This document shows, piece after piece, positions 53,733-63,526 of a stretch of 64,000 nt of DNA. Below the pieces are notes generated by a model. It saw only the letters and a list, made by a program, of their open reading frames with translations. It did not search any database and was not told the DNA's origin. Each line of letters begins with the position of its first letter. Position 1 is the stretch's first letter. The stretch lies in NCBI GenBank assembly GCA_965279295.1, contig CBDIHQ010000018.1; one strand, given 5' to 3'. The position numbers and the translations under genes are program-made. Origin of the DNA: Aquabacter sp965279295 (lineage in GTDB: Bacteria; Pseudomonadota; Alphaproteobacteria; Rhizobiales; Xanthobacteraceae).

Positions 53733-54481
53733 CGGACCATCGTGAAGAGGCGCGCCCAGCGCACGGTCCACGGCCAAGTCCAGATTTGCCAGGCCGCCGC
53801 ATGCTCCTCCACCGAGAAGAAGATGATCTGCGCCTTGCCGATCAGGTTCTCGAACGGCACGTAGCCCACCTGGCTCAGCACCCGGCTGTCGGCCGAATTG
53901 TCCCGGTTGTCGCCCATCATGAAGAAATGGCCGGGCGGGACATTGTAGACCTGGGTGTTGTCGTAGAAGCCGTTGTCGACGATATCGAGCGTCTCGTAGG
54001 AGACCCCGTTCGGCAGCGTCTCCTTCCAGCGCTTGACGGGGACGACACGGCCCGAGCCGTCGTCCTCCATCACGTCCGACAGCCGCTCGCGCTTCACCGG
54101 CACGCCGTTGATGTTCAGCACGCCCTCGATCATCTGGATCTTGTCGCCGGGCATGCCGATCAGGCGCTTGATGTAGTCGGTCTCATTGTCCTTGGGCAGC
54201 TTGAACACCACCACATCGCCCCGGTTCGGCTCGGACGCGAAGATGCGGCCGGAGAACAGATTCGGCGAAAACGGGATGGAGAAGCGGGAATAGCCGTAGC
54301 TGAACTTGGAGACGAACAGATAGTCGCCGATCAGCAACGTGTCCTTCATCGATCCGGAGGGGATGTTGAAGGGCTGAAACAGCAGGGTCCGGATCACCAG
54401 CGCGATAAGCAGCGCATGGACGATCACACGAACGGTTTCGAGGAAACCGCCGTCCTTCTTGGAGTCGCTTGTCGCAGTCAT
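53729..54481 (-). CDS. lepB: Signal peptidase I
   Basis: A 250-residue signal peptidase I. One N-terminal membrane segment (about 14-34), catalytic serine in FNIPSGSMKDTLLIGDYL, catalytic lysine in YIKRLIGMPGDKI, and boxes D and E with GHFFMMGDNRDNSADSR. The ATG at 54481 (MTATSDSKK) gives the usual length; an ATG at 54556 adds 25 residues. It is first in the operon lepB-rnc-era-recO. Confidence 0.95.
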   Translation of the reverse strand: MTATSDSKKDGGFLETVRVIVHALLIALVIRTLLFQPFNIPSGSMKDTLLIGDYLFVSKFSYGYSRFSIPFSPNLFSGRIFASEPNRGDVVVFKLPKDNETDYIKRLIGMPGDKIQMIEGVLNINGVPVKRERLSDVMEDDGSGRVVPVKRWKETLPNGVSYETLDIVDNGFYDNTQVYNVPPGHFFMMGDNRDNSADSRVLSQVGYVPFENLIGKAQIIFFSVEEHAAAWQIWTWPWTVRWARLFTMVR

Positions 54482-54697
54482 TGAATTCCCGGAAAGTCCC
54501 TTGGCCGTCGCCGCTGATCGTGCCGCACGCGGCCTTATCACTGTGCCCGGATCCAACGGACATCACGCCAAATCGATCCACGCGGTGGCATTTCTATAGA
54601 CGCTTCATGCAGGCCCGGCAACGCGCCGAACCGCATGGCTCATGGCGGGTGCTGCCTCAACCAAGCGCACCGGCCTACCCCTAAGGCATGCCGCGCG

Positions 54698-55573
54698 TCA
54701 CCCTTTCGTGGCCTCCATGAGCCCCTCGGGATCGGCATTGAAGCAGGAGCGCATGACGCCGAGGGCATCGAGATTGCCGTCGCGATAGCTCACCTGACCC
54801 ACATGGAACCAGGTGTCGAAGATCTGGTGGGCGCGCACGTTCTCGTATCCCGGCACGAAACCGGTGCGCACCGGAGCGGGCACGAATTCGGTTTCGTCGA
54901 AGTGCCGGTAGAGCGTGGTCCACATGCGCCCGCCGGTGTCCAGGCCCAGCATCCGGTCGGTGCCGAAGTTGATCTTCGACACGGGAATCTGGTCGAGATC
55001 GAACAGCGAATAGCCCGGCCAGAGATACCAGGCGCGCGAGCGCCCGTGCCGCTGGACGTAGCCGTAGCACCCCTGCGTGGCGAGATGCCCCAGCATGTCA
55101 TCCGGCGCCAGCGGCACGAGATCATGATCCAGGGTCGCGAACCGGCGCACCCCGGCGGGCAGGATCAGGTTGCGCAGAATCCAGTTGAGCGCGGTCGCGT
55201 GCGAGCGCGAGGAAAACCGCTTGATCAGCGGCGCGCGCGGCAGGCGGATGTAGATGCGCCCGGCCCGCGCGCAGAATTCGCGAATCTTTGGCGGCGCCGA
55301 CGGGTCATCGGAATTGTCGCAGACCACCAGCGGCACGTCGGGCAGGAAGCGCGCCATGGCGTCGGAGAGAAGGGAGATCGCCGAGGGCACGTTGAACGCG
55401 ACGGTGAAGGCGACAAGCGGCGCGTCGAGATCGCGGATCGCCTGGACCACCTTGGCCTGATCGGGGGCGCGCTGCCGGTGATGGATGGCGTCGAGCAGCT
55501 TGTAGCGCAGATGAAACAGGCTTTGCTGGACGGTGCCGGCAAGAAACACGTCTCGAAATTTAAGGCGACTCAC
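54698..55573 (-). CDS. Glycosyltransferase family 2-like protein
   Basis: A 291-residue protein with a GT-A-like fold: PLVAFTVAFNVPSAISLLSDAMARFLP, the strand VPLVVCDNSDD, and a DxD-like motif in RFATLDHDLVPL (about 145). No membrane segment is evident. I do not know the acceptor; the protein resembles hypothetical glycosyltransferases. It stands alone between lepB and acpS, both on the same strand. Confidence 0.6.
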   Translation of the reverse strand: MSRLKFRDVFLAGTVQQSLFHLRYKLLDAIHHRQRAPDQAKVVQAIRDLDAPLVAFTVAFNVPSAISLLSDAMARFLPDVPLVVCDNSDDPSAPPKIREFCARAGRIYIRLPRAPLIKRFSSRSHATALNWILRNLILPAGVRRFATLDHDLVPLAPDDMLGHLATQGCYGYVQRHGRSRAWYLWPGYSLFDLDQIPVSKINFGTDRMLGLDTGGRMWTTLYRHFDETEFVPAPVRTGFVPGYENVRAHQIFDTWFHVGQVSYRDGNLDALGVMRSCFNADPEGLMEATKG

Positions 55574-55597
55574 CCGTTCAGGCTCCCGTGAGCTGCC

Positions 55598-56005
55598 CTA
55601 CTCCGGCGACCGTCGCTCCGCGCTGATGATGACATACGCGGCACACAGCGGCCCCTCGTCGGTAAGGCTGAGTTCGATATACGCCTCATATCCGGGCGGA
55701 ACCATGGCCTTTAGACGCTCAGCCGCCCCACCGGTGAGCTTTAGCGTGGGCTTTCCCGAGGGAAGGTTTTCCACCCCCATGTCGCGCCAGAACACACCGT
55801 GGCTGAGCCCGGTGCCCAGCGCCTTCGAGCAGGCCTCCTTGGCGGCGAACCGCTTGGCATAGGTTTCCACCCGCCGCGCGCGCTTGTCCGCCTTGGCCCG
55901 CTCGGCGGGAGTGAAGACGCGATCAAGGAACCGGTCGCCGAACCGCTCGATGGATTTGGCGATGCGCCGGGCATCGCAGAAGTCGGTGCCGAGGCCGATA
56001 ATCAC
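55598..56005 (-). CDS. acpS: Holo-[acyl-carrier-protein] synthase
   Basis: A 135-residue AcpS that transfers 4'-phosphopantetheine from CoA to acyl carrier protein. The metal site D7 in MIIGLGTDFCDARRI and the motif AAKEACSKALGTG with the conserved Lys and Glu are present. The stop of pdxJ overlaps its start by four bases, as is common in alphaproteobacteria where pdxJ-acpS precede lepB. Confidence 0.95.
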   Translation of the reverse strand: MIIGLGTDFCDARRIAKSIERFGDRFLDRVFTPAERAKADKRARRVETYAKRFAAKEACSKALGTGLSHGVFWRDMGVENLPSGKPTLKLTGGAAERLKAMVPPGYEAYIELSLTDEGPLCAAYVIISAERRSPE

Positions 56006-56805
56006 GCCACAGTCTCCACGTTGGGATGCACGCGCGAATGGGCCGGCGAACCGGCGCGGCCCTGGGCGATGGCCGCGCGCATGCGCCCGATCACGGCCTC
56101 AAGCCCGGCGAAAATCGCCTCGCCGATGATGAAATGGCCGATATTCAGCTCGACGATCTCCTCGAACCCCGCGATTAGCTCCGCCGAGGCATAGTCGAGC
56201 CCGTGGCCGGCGTGGACTTCGAGACCAAGGCCGGCGGCCTGGGCGGCGCCCGCCCGCAGCCGGCGCAATTCCGCCTCGGCTTCCACGCTCTCGCCCGCCG
56301 CGCGGTAGTCGCACCACGCGCCGGTGTGCAGTTCCACGATGTCGGCGCCAAGCGCGTGCGCCGCCTCGATCTGGCGCGGGTCCGCCGCGATGAACAGCGA
56401 GACGCGAATGCCGGCATCCCTGAGTTTCGCGATCCTCGGCTTCAGGTCCGCGCTCTGGCCGGCGGCGTCGAGGCCGCCTTCGGTGGTGCGCTCCTCGCGG
56501 CGCTCTGGCACGAGGCAGCAGGCGTGGGGCGCGGTCTGAAGCGCGATTGCCACCATCTCGTCGGTTGCCGCCATCTCGAAATTCAGCGGCAGCGCAATTT
56601 CGGCCTTGAGGCGCGCCATGTCGGCATCGCGGATATGGCGGCGGTCCTCGCGCAGATGGGCGGTGATGCCGTCCGCGCCGGCGGCCTTGGCAAGCAGGGC
56701 GGCGCGCACCGGGTCGGGCAAGGCGCCGCCGCGCGCGTTGCGCACCGTGGCGACGTGATCGATGTTCACTCCAAGCCGCACCGGCGAGATGCCGCGCATG
56801 ACCAC
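56002..56805 (-). CDS. pdxJ: Pyridoxine 5'-phosphate synthase
   Basis: A 267-residue PdxJ, which condenses 1-deoxyxylulose 5-phosphate and 3-amino-2-oxopropyl phosphate to pyridoxine phosphate. RLGVNIDHVATVRNARGG opens the TIM barrel; ADGITAHLREDRRHI, NFEMAATDEM, CLVPERREERTTEGGLD and ELNIGHFIIGEA complete the family motifs. The four-base overlap with acpS indicates an operon. A start two codons later (MRGISP) is also possible. Confidence 0.96.
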   Translation of the reverse strand: MVMRGISPVRLGVNIDHVATVRNARGGALPDPVRAALLAKAAGADGITAHLREDRRHIRDADMARLKAEIALPLNFEMAATDEMVAIALQTAPHACCLVPERREERTTEGGLDAAGQSADLKPRIAKLRDAGIRVSLFIAADPRQIEAAHALGADIVELHTGAWCDYRAAGESVEAEAELRRLRAGAAQAAGLGLEVHAGHGLDYASAELIAGFEEIVELNIGHFIIGEAIFAGLEAVIGRMRAAIAQGRAGSPAHSRVHPNVETVA

Positions 56806-56817
56806 ACTCCCGAAAAT

Positions 56818-59034
56818 TCAGCCGTTGGACCGCTCGACGCTGGACACCACCGCCCGGCCGCGCAGGTCCGACATGATGCCGTTGAGATGCCGGAGATCGA
56901 AGACCCCGACATCTATCACCATTTCCGTGAAGTCCGGCGAGCGCGAACGCATCACGATGCCTTCAATATTGCCGTTTCGCTCGGCGATGGCGGTCGCGAC
57001 CTGGGCCAGGGAGCCCGGCTCGTTCACCGCCGTCAACACGAGTTGCGCGGGGAAACGCCCCTCGCTCAATTCATCCACGTCCCACCGCACATCGAGCCAG
57101 TGTTCGGGCGTGTCCTCGAAATTCTGAAGATCGCGCGACTGTATCGGATAGATGGTGATCCCCTCGCCCGGTGTCAAAATCCCGACGATGCGGTCTCCCG
57201 GCACCGCACCGCCCTTGGGGGCGAAGCGCACCGGCAGTTCGCCGGTAATGCCGCGAATTGGGATGGAGGGCTCCGTAGAGTCATCGCTGGTCTCGGGAAT
57301 CTTGAACTTGAGGTTCTGCCCCTTCTTCAGCTCGAACCACCCCTCCCCGTTCGGCGCCTTGTTGGTGCCGGCGCGATCTTCCGAGCGCGGCGCGCTCCAA
57401 TCGGGATGGATGGCGCGGATCAGGTCGTCGGTCTTGATCTCGCCCCGGCCCACCGCCGCGAACACGTCATCAAGCGAGGTCCGGGCGAGGCGCGGCATGC
57501 CCTTGGCCAGCGCGTCTTCCGAGAACACCTTGCCGGCGCGCGCGAATGAGCGCTCGGCGATCTTGCGGCCGAGCCCGGCATATTGCGCGCGCACCGCGGT
57601 GCGGGTCGCACGGCGCACCGCCGCGCGGGCCTTGCCGGTAACGGCGATGGTTTCCCAGGCGCCGGGAGGGGTCTGCGCCTTCGAGGTGATGATCTCCACC
57701 TCGTCGCCGTTCTTCAATTCCGATACCAGGGGTGCGACGGTGCCGTTGATCTTGCAGCCCACCGCCGTGTTGCCGACGTCGGTATGCACCGCATAGGCGA
57801 AATCGATCGGCGTCGCGCGGCGCGGCAGGGCGATCAGGCGGCCCTTCGGCGTGAAGCAGAACACCTGGTCGTGGAACAGCTCGAGCTTGGTGTGCTCCAG
57901 GAACTCCTCGGGGCTCAGCCCCTGGGACAGGTTCTCGATGGTCTTGCGCAGCCAGGCATAGGCTCGGCTTTCGTTGGACAGGATGATCGGCGCGGCGCCC
58001 GACTCGTCCTTGTAGAGCGCGTGGGCGGCGATGCCGTATTCGGCGATGTCGTCCATGTCCTGGGTGCGGATCTGCAATTCCACCCGCTGGCGCTTGGGGC
58101 CGATCACCGTGGTGTGCAGCGAGCGGTAGTCGTTGGGCTTCGGCGTGGAGATGTAGTCCTTGAAGCGCCCCGGCACGATGGGCCATGTGGTGTGGACGAC
58201 GCCGAGCGCGTGGTAGCAATCGTCCACCGAGCCGACGATGACGCGGAAGCCATAGAGGTCGGACAACTGCTCAAAGCCGATGGCCTTGCGCTCCATCTTG
58301 CCCCAGATGGAATAGGGCCGCTTCTCGCGCCCCTTCACCAGCACCTTGATATTCCTGAGCGAAAGTTGGGACTGAAGCTCGCGCTCGATTTCCTGCACCA
58401 GCGACCCGTTGCGCTCGCGCAGTTCGGCGACGCGCACAGTGATGGAGGCATAGGCCTCCGGCGACAATTGCCGGAAACACAAATCCTCCAATTCCTCGCG
58501 CATGTCCTGCATGCCCATGCGGGCGGCAAGCGGGGAATAGATATCGATGGTTTCCTGGGCGACGCGGTCGCGTTTTTCCTGCGGCACGTACTTCAGCGTG
58601 CGCATGTTGTGCAGGCGGTCGGCGAGCTTCACCAGCAGCACCCGCACATCGTCGGCGATGGCGAGGAGCAGCTTGCGGAGGTTTTCCGCCTGCTTGGCCT
58701 GCTTGGACACGAGGTCCAGCTTCTTGATCTTGGTGAGGCCCTCCACCAGTTCGGCGATCTGCTTGCCGAACAGGCGCTCGATCTCCGCCTTGGTGGCGCC
58801 GGTGTCCTCGATGGTGTCGTGCAGCAGCGCGGCGACGATGGTCGCGTCGTCCAGTTGCAGGTCGGTGAGGATCGCCGCGACTTCGAGCGGGTGGGAGAAA
58901 TAAGGGTCGCCGGACGCACGCACCTGGGTGCCGTGCGCCCTCATGGCGTAGACATAAGCGCGGTCGAGCAACGCTTCGTCGGTGTCTGGATTATACCGGC
59001 GAACGCGGTCGACAAGCTCGTACTGGCGCATCAT
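56818..59034 (-). CDS. Bifunctional (p)ppGpp synthetase/hydrolase (Rel/SpoT)
   Basis: A long RelA/SpoT-type enzyme, about 738 residues from the ATG at 59034 (MMRQYELVDRVRR). The HD hydrolase domain has AALLHDTIEDTGAT, the synthetase domain has EQLSDLYGFRVIVGSVDDCY and YISTPKPNDYRSLHT, then TGS (FTPKGRLIALPRRATPIDFAYAVH) and a C-terminal ACT domain. Both catalytic halves appear intact, as expected for the single Rsh protein of alphaproteobacteria. No rpoZ gene is seen upstream, where it often lies. Confidence 0.95.
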   Translation of the reverse strand: MMRQYELVDRVRRYNPDTDEALLDRAYVYAMRAHGTQVRASGDPYFSHPLEVAAILTDLQLDDATIVAALLHDTIEDTGATKAEIERLFGKQIAELVEGLTKIKKLDLVSKQAKQAENLRKLLLAIADDVRVLLVKLADRLHNMRTLKYVPQEKRDRVAQETIDIYSPLAARMGMQDMREELEDLCFRQLSPEAYASITVRVAELRERNGSLVQEIERELQSQLSLRNIKVLVKGREKRPYSIWGKMERKAIGFEQLSDLYGFRVIVGSVDDCYHALGVVHTTWPIVPGRFKDYISTPKPNDYRSLHTTVIGPKRQRVELQIRTQDMDDIAEYGIAAHALYKDESGAAPIILSNESRAYAWLRKTIENLSQGLSPEEFLEHTKLELFHDQVFCFTPKGRLIALPRRATPIDFAYAVHTDVGNTAVGCKINGTVAPLVSELKNGDEVEIITSKAQTPPGAWETIAVTGKARAAVRRATRTAVRAQYAGLGRKIAERSFARAGKVFSEDALAKGMPRLARTSLDDVFAAVGRGEIKTDDLIRAIHPDWSAPRSEDRAGTNKAPNGEGWFELKKGQNLKFKIPETSDDSTEPSIPIRGITGELPVRFAPKGGAVPGDRIVGILTPGEGITIYPIQSRDLQNFEDTPEHWLDVRWDVDELSEGRFPAQLVLTAVNEPGSLAQVATAIAERNGNIEGIVMRSRSPDFTEMVIDVGVFDLRHLNGIMSDLRGRAVVSSVERSNG

Positions 59035-59159
59035 GGCCGAACGGACCGCCGCAGGATTGCGGGAGCCGGAGGCCCCCTGGAACATCCCTCAAGGATATCA
59101 CCACCGGGCGGTATGAAGGCAAGGCGGAACCGCGCCCTGCGCCAAAATGCATAGCTGCT

Positions 59160-60134
59160 TCAAGGCAGAAGCAGAGTTGCCCCCGAGGTGGCCCGCGCCT
59201 CCAAGTCGCGATGCGCCTTCTGCGCATCCTTCAGCGCATAGGTCTGGTGGATCGGAATCTTCACCGCCCCCTTGATGACCATTTCGAACAGATCATTGGC
59301 CGTGGCGAGCAGATCGGCGCGGGTCGAGATGTGGGTGCCCAGCGTCGGACGGGTCGCGAAAAGCGAGCCTTTCTGCGACAGCAGCAGCAGATCAAAATTC
59401 TTGATGGCGCCCGAGGCATTGCCGAACGTCACCCAAAGTCCGCGCGGCTTCAGGCAATCCAGCGAAGCCGGATAGGTGTCCTGGCCCACCCCGTCATAGA
59501 CCACGTCGCAGCACTTGCCGCCGGTGATTTCCTTCACCCGGTGCACGAAATCCTCTTCGCGATAGAGGATCACCTCGTCGCACCCATTGGCGTAGGCAAG
59601 CTCCGCTTTTGCCTTGGAGCCCACCGTGCCGATCACCTTGGCGCCCAGCGAATGGGCCCATTGCGAGAGAATCAGCCCCACCCCTCCGGCGGCCGCCTGG
59701 ATCAGGATGGTGTCGCCGGGCTTCACCTCATAGGTCTTGCGCACCAGATATTGCGCCGTCATGCCCTTCAGCATCATCGCCGCCGCCGTGCGGTCGTCGA
59801 TGGAGGCCGGCAGATGCACCAGCGACGCCGCCGCGATGTTGCGCACCTCGGCATAGCCGCCGATGGCCGAGGCGTAGGCGACCCGGTCGCCGGCATGGAA
59901 ATCATTCACATGGTCGCCCACGGCGACCACCGCTCCCGCACCTTCGTTGCCCAGCACGAACGGCATTTCCGGCGCCTTGTAGAGGCCCGAGCGCAGATAG
60001 GTGTCGACGAAATTCAAGCCGATGGCGGTCTGGCGAATCTGCACCTGCCCCGGACCGGGCGGAGGGAGGTTCACATCCTCGTAGGTGAGAACCTCGGGAC
60101 CGCCGTGTTTGTGAATCCTGACCATGCCGACCAT
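59160..60134 (-). CDS. Quinone oxidoreductase-type NADPH dehydrogenase
   Basis: A 324-residue zinc-independent medium-chain dehydrogenase/reductase of the quinone oxidoreductase (QOR) type. IRQTAIGLNFVDTYLRSGLY, GNEGAGAVVAVG, the NADPH-binding AAAGGVGLILSQWAHSLGAKVIGT and VYDGVGQDTYPASLDCL are typical. The ATG at 60134 (MVGMVRIHKHGG) was chosen; an upstream ATG adds 38 unrelated residues. It faces away from the FAD monooxygenase gene across a 150-base gap. Confidence 0.9.
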   Translation of the reverse strand: MVGMVRIHKHGGPEVLTYEDVNLPPPGPGQVQIRQTAIGLNFVDTYLRSGLYKAPEMPFVLGNEGAGAVVAVGDHVNDFHAGDRVAYASAIGGYAEVRNIAAASLVHLPASIDDRTAAAMMLKGMTAQYLVRKTYEVKPGDTILIQAAAGGVGLILSQWAHSLGAKVIGTVGSKAKAELAYANGCDEVILYREEDFVHRVKEITGGKCCDVVYDGVGQDTYPASLDCLKPRGLWVTFGNASGAIKNFDLLLLSQKGSLFATRPTLGTHISTRADLLATANDLFEMVIKGAVKIPIHQTYALKDAQKAHRDLEARATSGATLLLP

Positions 60135-60286
60135 TGGCGTCGCCTCCAAAGCATTTGGCGGGATGATAGGGACTGACGGCGGGCCGGCAAGCATCCTCTG
60201 TGGGGCCGCTGGTGCGGCACCCGGCCTGACGCACATTCGCCCGACCATGGGCTATGATGGCGAGGAATTGCCGATGGAGGCCGAAG

Positions 60287-61465
60287 GTGAGCAACACGCT
60301 GGAATGTGACGTCGCCGTCGTCGGCGCGGGACCCGCCGGGCTTTCCGCCGCCCTCGGGCTCGCCCGCAACGGCGTGCGCACCATCCTGGTCACAGGACCG
60401 GAGCGGACCAACGACCACCGCACCACCGCGCTCATGGAAGGCTCGGTCCGCTTCCTGACCTCGCTCGACCTCTGGGACCGCCTCGCCCCCCACACCGCCC
60501 CCCTGCGGGACCTGCGCATCATCGACGCCACCCGCCGACTGGTGCGCGCGCCCGAGGCGCTGTTCCGGGCCAGCGAGATCGGTCTGGAGGCATTCGGCCA
60601 TAATATCGAGAACGACATTTTGCGGCGGGAACTGATGGACGCGGCGCGCGCCACCCCGGGTCTACATCTGGTCCATTCGTCGGCTGTAGATCAGCGGGTT
60701 GGCGATGGCGACGTGCGGGTAGATCTGGACGATGGCGGACGCCTTGTCGGGCATCTGGTCATCGCTGCGGACGGTCGCAATTCCCGCATGCGGGAGGCCG
60801 CCGGCATCCGGATGCGCACCCGCGCCTACCCCCAGGTCGCCCTGACTTTCACCGTCCGCCACGGCCGGCCGCATGAGGATATCTCCACCGAATTCCACAC
60901 GGAAACCGGGCCTTTCACCCTGGTTCCGCTGCCCGGCGGGCGCTCCAGCATCGTCTGCGTGGTCAGCGAAAAAGAGGCCATCCGCTTGCTCGGACTGGAT
61001 AATTCCGCCCTTGCCCGCGAGCTGGAACGGCGTGCGTCCTCACTTCTGGGCGCCTTTGAGCTGGACGAAGGACGAGGCGCCTTCCCCCTCGCCGCCGAGA
61101 CCGCCGAGCACCTGACCGCTCCCCGCTTGGCCCTGATCGCGGAAGCCGCCCACGTCATGCCGCCCATCGGCGCCCAGGGCCTCAACCTCGGCCTGCGGGA
61201 TGCCGCCACCATCGTCACCCTGGCCAGCGAAACCCTTGCGGCGGAACAGGATCCGGGCAGCGAAACCCTGCTCTCCCGCTATTCATCCGACCGCCAGCGC
61301 GACATCCGAACACGGATGACCGCAGTCGATATCCTCAACCGCTCGCTCCTCTCAGACCTCGTTCCAGTTCAAGGACTTAGGGGTCTCGGGCTTTATCTGA
61401 TGGGCAATATCGGCCCGCTGCGGCGCGGCCTCATGCGGCTCGGCGCGGGCCTGCGGGCGGCCTGA
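60287..61465 (+). CDS. UbiH/UbiF-family FAD-dependent monooxygenase
   Basis: A 392-residue aromatic hydroxylase of the UbiH/UbiF/VisC family, probably acting in ubiquinone synthesis. It has the FAD-binding DVAVVGAGPAGLSAALGLA, the central DGR motif as IAADGRNSRMREAAG and the second FAD motif in HVMPPIGAQGLNLGLRDAA. The GTG start at 60287 has a ribosome site (ggaggccga) and is preferred to upstream ATGs. Which ring position it hydroxylates is not visible. Confidence 0.88.
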   Translation: MSNTLECDVAVVGAGPAGLSAALGLARNGVRTILVTGPERTNDHRTTALMEGSVRFLTSLDLWDRLAPHTAPLRDLRIIDATRRLVRAPEALFRASEIGLEAFGHNIENDILRRELMDAARATPGLHLVHSSAVDQRVGDGDVRVDLDDGGRLVGHLVIAADGRNSRMREAAGIRMRTRAYPQVALTFTVRHGRPHEDISTEFHTETGPFTLVPLPGGRSSIVCVVSEKEAIRLLGLDNSALARELERRASSLLGAFELDEGRGAFPLAAETAEHLTAPRLALIAEAAHVMPPIGAQGLNLGLRDAATIVTLASETLAAEQDPGSETLLSRYSSDRQRDIRTRMTAVDILNRSLLSDLVPVQGLRGLGLYLMGNIGPLRRGLMRLGAGLRAA

Positions 61466-61468
61466 CTC

Positions 61469-62428
61469 TCACCAGAAACCGTGCAACGGCAACAGGTGCT
61501 GCTGAAGCAGGTAAAGCACCCCCGTCACCGTCAACACCGAGGTTACGGTGCCCAGAAGCACCGCCGCCGAGGCTTGCTCCACATAGACATTGTACTGCCG
61601 CGCCAAGACGAACGAATTGAGCGCCGGCGGCAGGCAGGCCATCAGCACACCGGTCTCCACCCAGGACCGGGACACGCTGGCCAGCGTGGTGAGGGAGATC
61701 AGCGCGATCACCGGATGGACGATGAGCTTGATCCCCAGCAGCGGCACAAGCTCCGGCGGCGCTTTTCCGAGAGGCCGCAACGCAACGGTGACGCCCAAGG
61801 TGAACAAGGCACAGGGCGCGGCGGCATTCTTCAGGAAATCCAGCATCCGCTCCACCGGCTCGGGTGCGCGGAACTCCAGCCAAGCTGCCAGGATGCCGAA
61901 GAAAGTCGCGATGTTGAACGGGTGCGTCACCACCCGCTTCACCACCAACAGCAAGGTCGACCCCAGCGACCCGCGCCCCGACTGCACCGCCATGAGCAGC
62001 GGCACCAAGGTGAAGAAGAACATGCTGTCACAAGCGAAAATCAACGCCGCCGGCGTCGCTGCGTCTTGGCCCAGGGCCGCCAAAGTCAGGCCTGGGCCCA
62101 TATATCCGACGTTGGCATAGGCTCCGATGGTGGTGGCGATGGCCGCCTCGCCGATATTCCCGCGCCTCAGCCAAAGACTGAGCAGCAGCGCCAGCATCGC
62201 GGTGAGCGAGGTGGAGACCACCACGGCGAAGATGAAGCCCGGATTGACCAGTTCGGCGAACGGGGTCTGGGCGACAATCCGATAGAACAAAGCCGGCAGG
62301 GCGAGATAGATGATGAAAAACGAGAGCCACGCCAGCCCGGCCTCAGGCAGCTTGGCGAAGCGCCCGCAGGCATAGCCAAGGAAGATCAGGCCGAAAAACG
62401 GAAAGACCAGGCCAAAGAGGTTCGACAT
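61469..62428 (-). CDS. AEC-family transporter
   Basis: A 319-residue AEC (auxin efflux carrier) family permease with about 10 membrane segments. The first half begins GLVFPFFGLIFLGYACGRF, and the second half has CALFTLGVTVALRP and a late YNVYVEQASAAVLLGTVTSVLTV, all typical. Bacterial members export or import carboxylates such as malate. The ATG at 62428 (MSNLFGLV) was chosen. It converges with the FAD monooxygenase gene across three bases. Confidence 0.9.
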   Translation of the reverse strand: MSNLFGLVFPFFGLIFLGYACGRFAKLPEAGLAWLSFFIIYLALPALFYRIVAQTPFAELVNPGFIFAVVVSTSLTAMLALLLSLWLRRGNIGEAAIATTIGAYANVGYMGPGLTLAALGQDAATPAALIFACDSMFFFTLVPLLMAVQSGRGSLGSTLLLVVKRVVTHPFNIATFFGILAAWLEFRAPEPVERMLDFLKNAAAPCALFTLGVTVALRPLGKAPPELVPLLGIKLIVHPVIALISLTTLASVSRSWVETGVLMACLPPALNSFVLARQYNVYVEQASAAVLLGTVTSVLTVTGVLYLLQQHLLPLHGFW

Positions 62429-62530
62429 CTGAAACCGCGCTGGAAAAAGCACCCCCTGAATATGTGAACGGAGCAGGATTCTCTACCTCTCCGACAATGA
62501 CCACCCGCGCAGCGCAGCCGCCGTAACGAG

Positions 62531-63007
62531 ATGCGAAAGATCAAACCGATGAGCACCGCAGACGAAATCGAGATCCGCCCGCTGGAAAACGACCAGCATG
62601 CCGACTGGTATCCACTCTGGCGCGGCTACCAGGCCTTCTACAAGGTCGATATCCCCGCCGACGTTTCCGAAGTGACATGGACGCGCCTGCTTGATTCCAA
62701 CGAGCCGATGGCCGGCGCACTCGCCTGGAAGGGCACGCGCGCGGTCGGCCTCGTGCATTATATCCGTCACCGGTCCTGCTGGACGGTCGGCGACTATTGC
62801 TACCTTCAGGACCTCTTCGTTGATGGCACCATCCGAGGGGCGGGAATCGGCCGTGGACTGATCCAGCATGTGTATGCGGAGGCTGAACGCCTCGGCTGCT
62901 CCCGCGTTTATTGGCTCACCCATGAGACCAATACGTCTGCCATGAAGCTCTACGAGCAGGTCGGGGATCGCTCGGGTTTCGTTCAATACCGCCATTTATT
63001 GGGCTGA
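62531..63007 (+). CDS. GNAT-family N-acetyltransferase
   Basis: A 158-residue GNAT acetyltransferase. The acetyl-CoA loop is RGAGIGRGLIQHVYAEAERLG (motif A), preceded by YCYLQDLFVDG and followed by YWLTHETNTSAMKLYEQVG. The substrate is unknown. The ATG at 62549 (MSTADEIEIRPL) is an alternative start. Confidence 0.9.
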   Translation: MRKIKPMSTADEIEIRPLENDQHADWYPLWRGYQAFYKVDIPADVSEVTWTRLLDSNEPMAGALAWKGTRAVGLVHYIRHRSCWTVGDYCYLQDLFVDGTIRGAGIGRGLIQHVYAEAERLGCSRVYWLTHETNTSAMKLYEQVGDRSGFVQYRHLLG

Positions 63008-63117
63008 AACGGGGGCCGGTGCGACACGTCGAGGAAATCCTCAACACGCCCTTGAATCGAAAACATCATCAGCGTAAGTTCCGCCCTCGCTTCGGCGCCC
63101 CGGCGTCCGTTGAGCAT

Positions 63118-63194
63118 GCAGCTGTAGCTCAGTTGGTTAGAGCGCCGGTCTGTGGATCCGGAGGTCGGTGGTTCGAGACCACCCAGCTGTACCA
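63118..63194 (+). tRNA. tRNA-His (GUG) without G-1
   Basis: A 77-base tRNA with encoded CCA. The acceptor pairs gcagctg with cagctgt, giving a G1-U72 pair and discriminator A73; the base before G1 (63117) is T, so no G-1 is encoded. The anticodon GTG is at 63152-63154. Lack of G-1 with A73 is known from a clade of alphaproteobacteria, whose histidyl-tRNA synthetase has adapted, so the gene is probably functional. Confidence 0.97.
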
Positions 63195-63526
63195 TCCACT
63201 TTTGTTGAAAAATCAAGAACTTAGCTTAAACAGCCGCGCAAAACGCGGGGCTGTTAAGGGCCCCTGCCCTGCAATCCGCTTTCGTTGGTTTTCAACGGTT
63301 TCCAACTGCTTCCAAAATCTCCGTGCAACACGGATGCAACACGGAATCGGGGAGTTCCTCGCCGACGGCGACACGGCAGGCGGTGCAGGCGTCGCGCTGA
63401 AGGCTGGCGCAGGGGATGTGCTAAGGCCGGAGCAGCTAAGCGCAGAAAATGATGGATAATCGAAAGATCCACCCATGGAGCAGCTGGGGCTGGATTTCTC
63501 AGCCTGCTCCGTTCCGCTTCATGTGC
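63195..63526. other. Gene-free stretch after tRNA-His, possible island boundary
   Basis: No supported gene. A loose hairpin (cagccgcg with cgcggggctg, 63229-63249) may be the tRNA terminator. Beyond it are short repeats of caacacgga (63323, 63335) and GC-rich sequence that turns AT-richer after 63520. Insertions at the 3' end of a tRNA often leave such a boundary, but no attachment repeat of the tRNA end is visible within the window. Confidence 0.35.
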
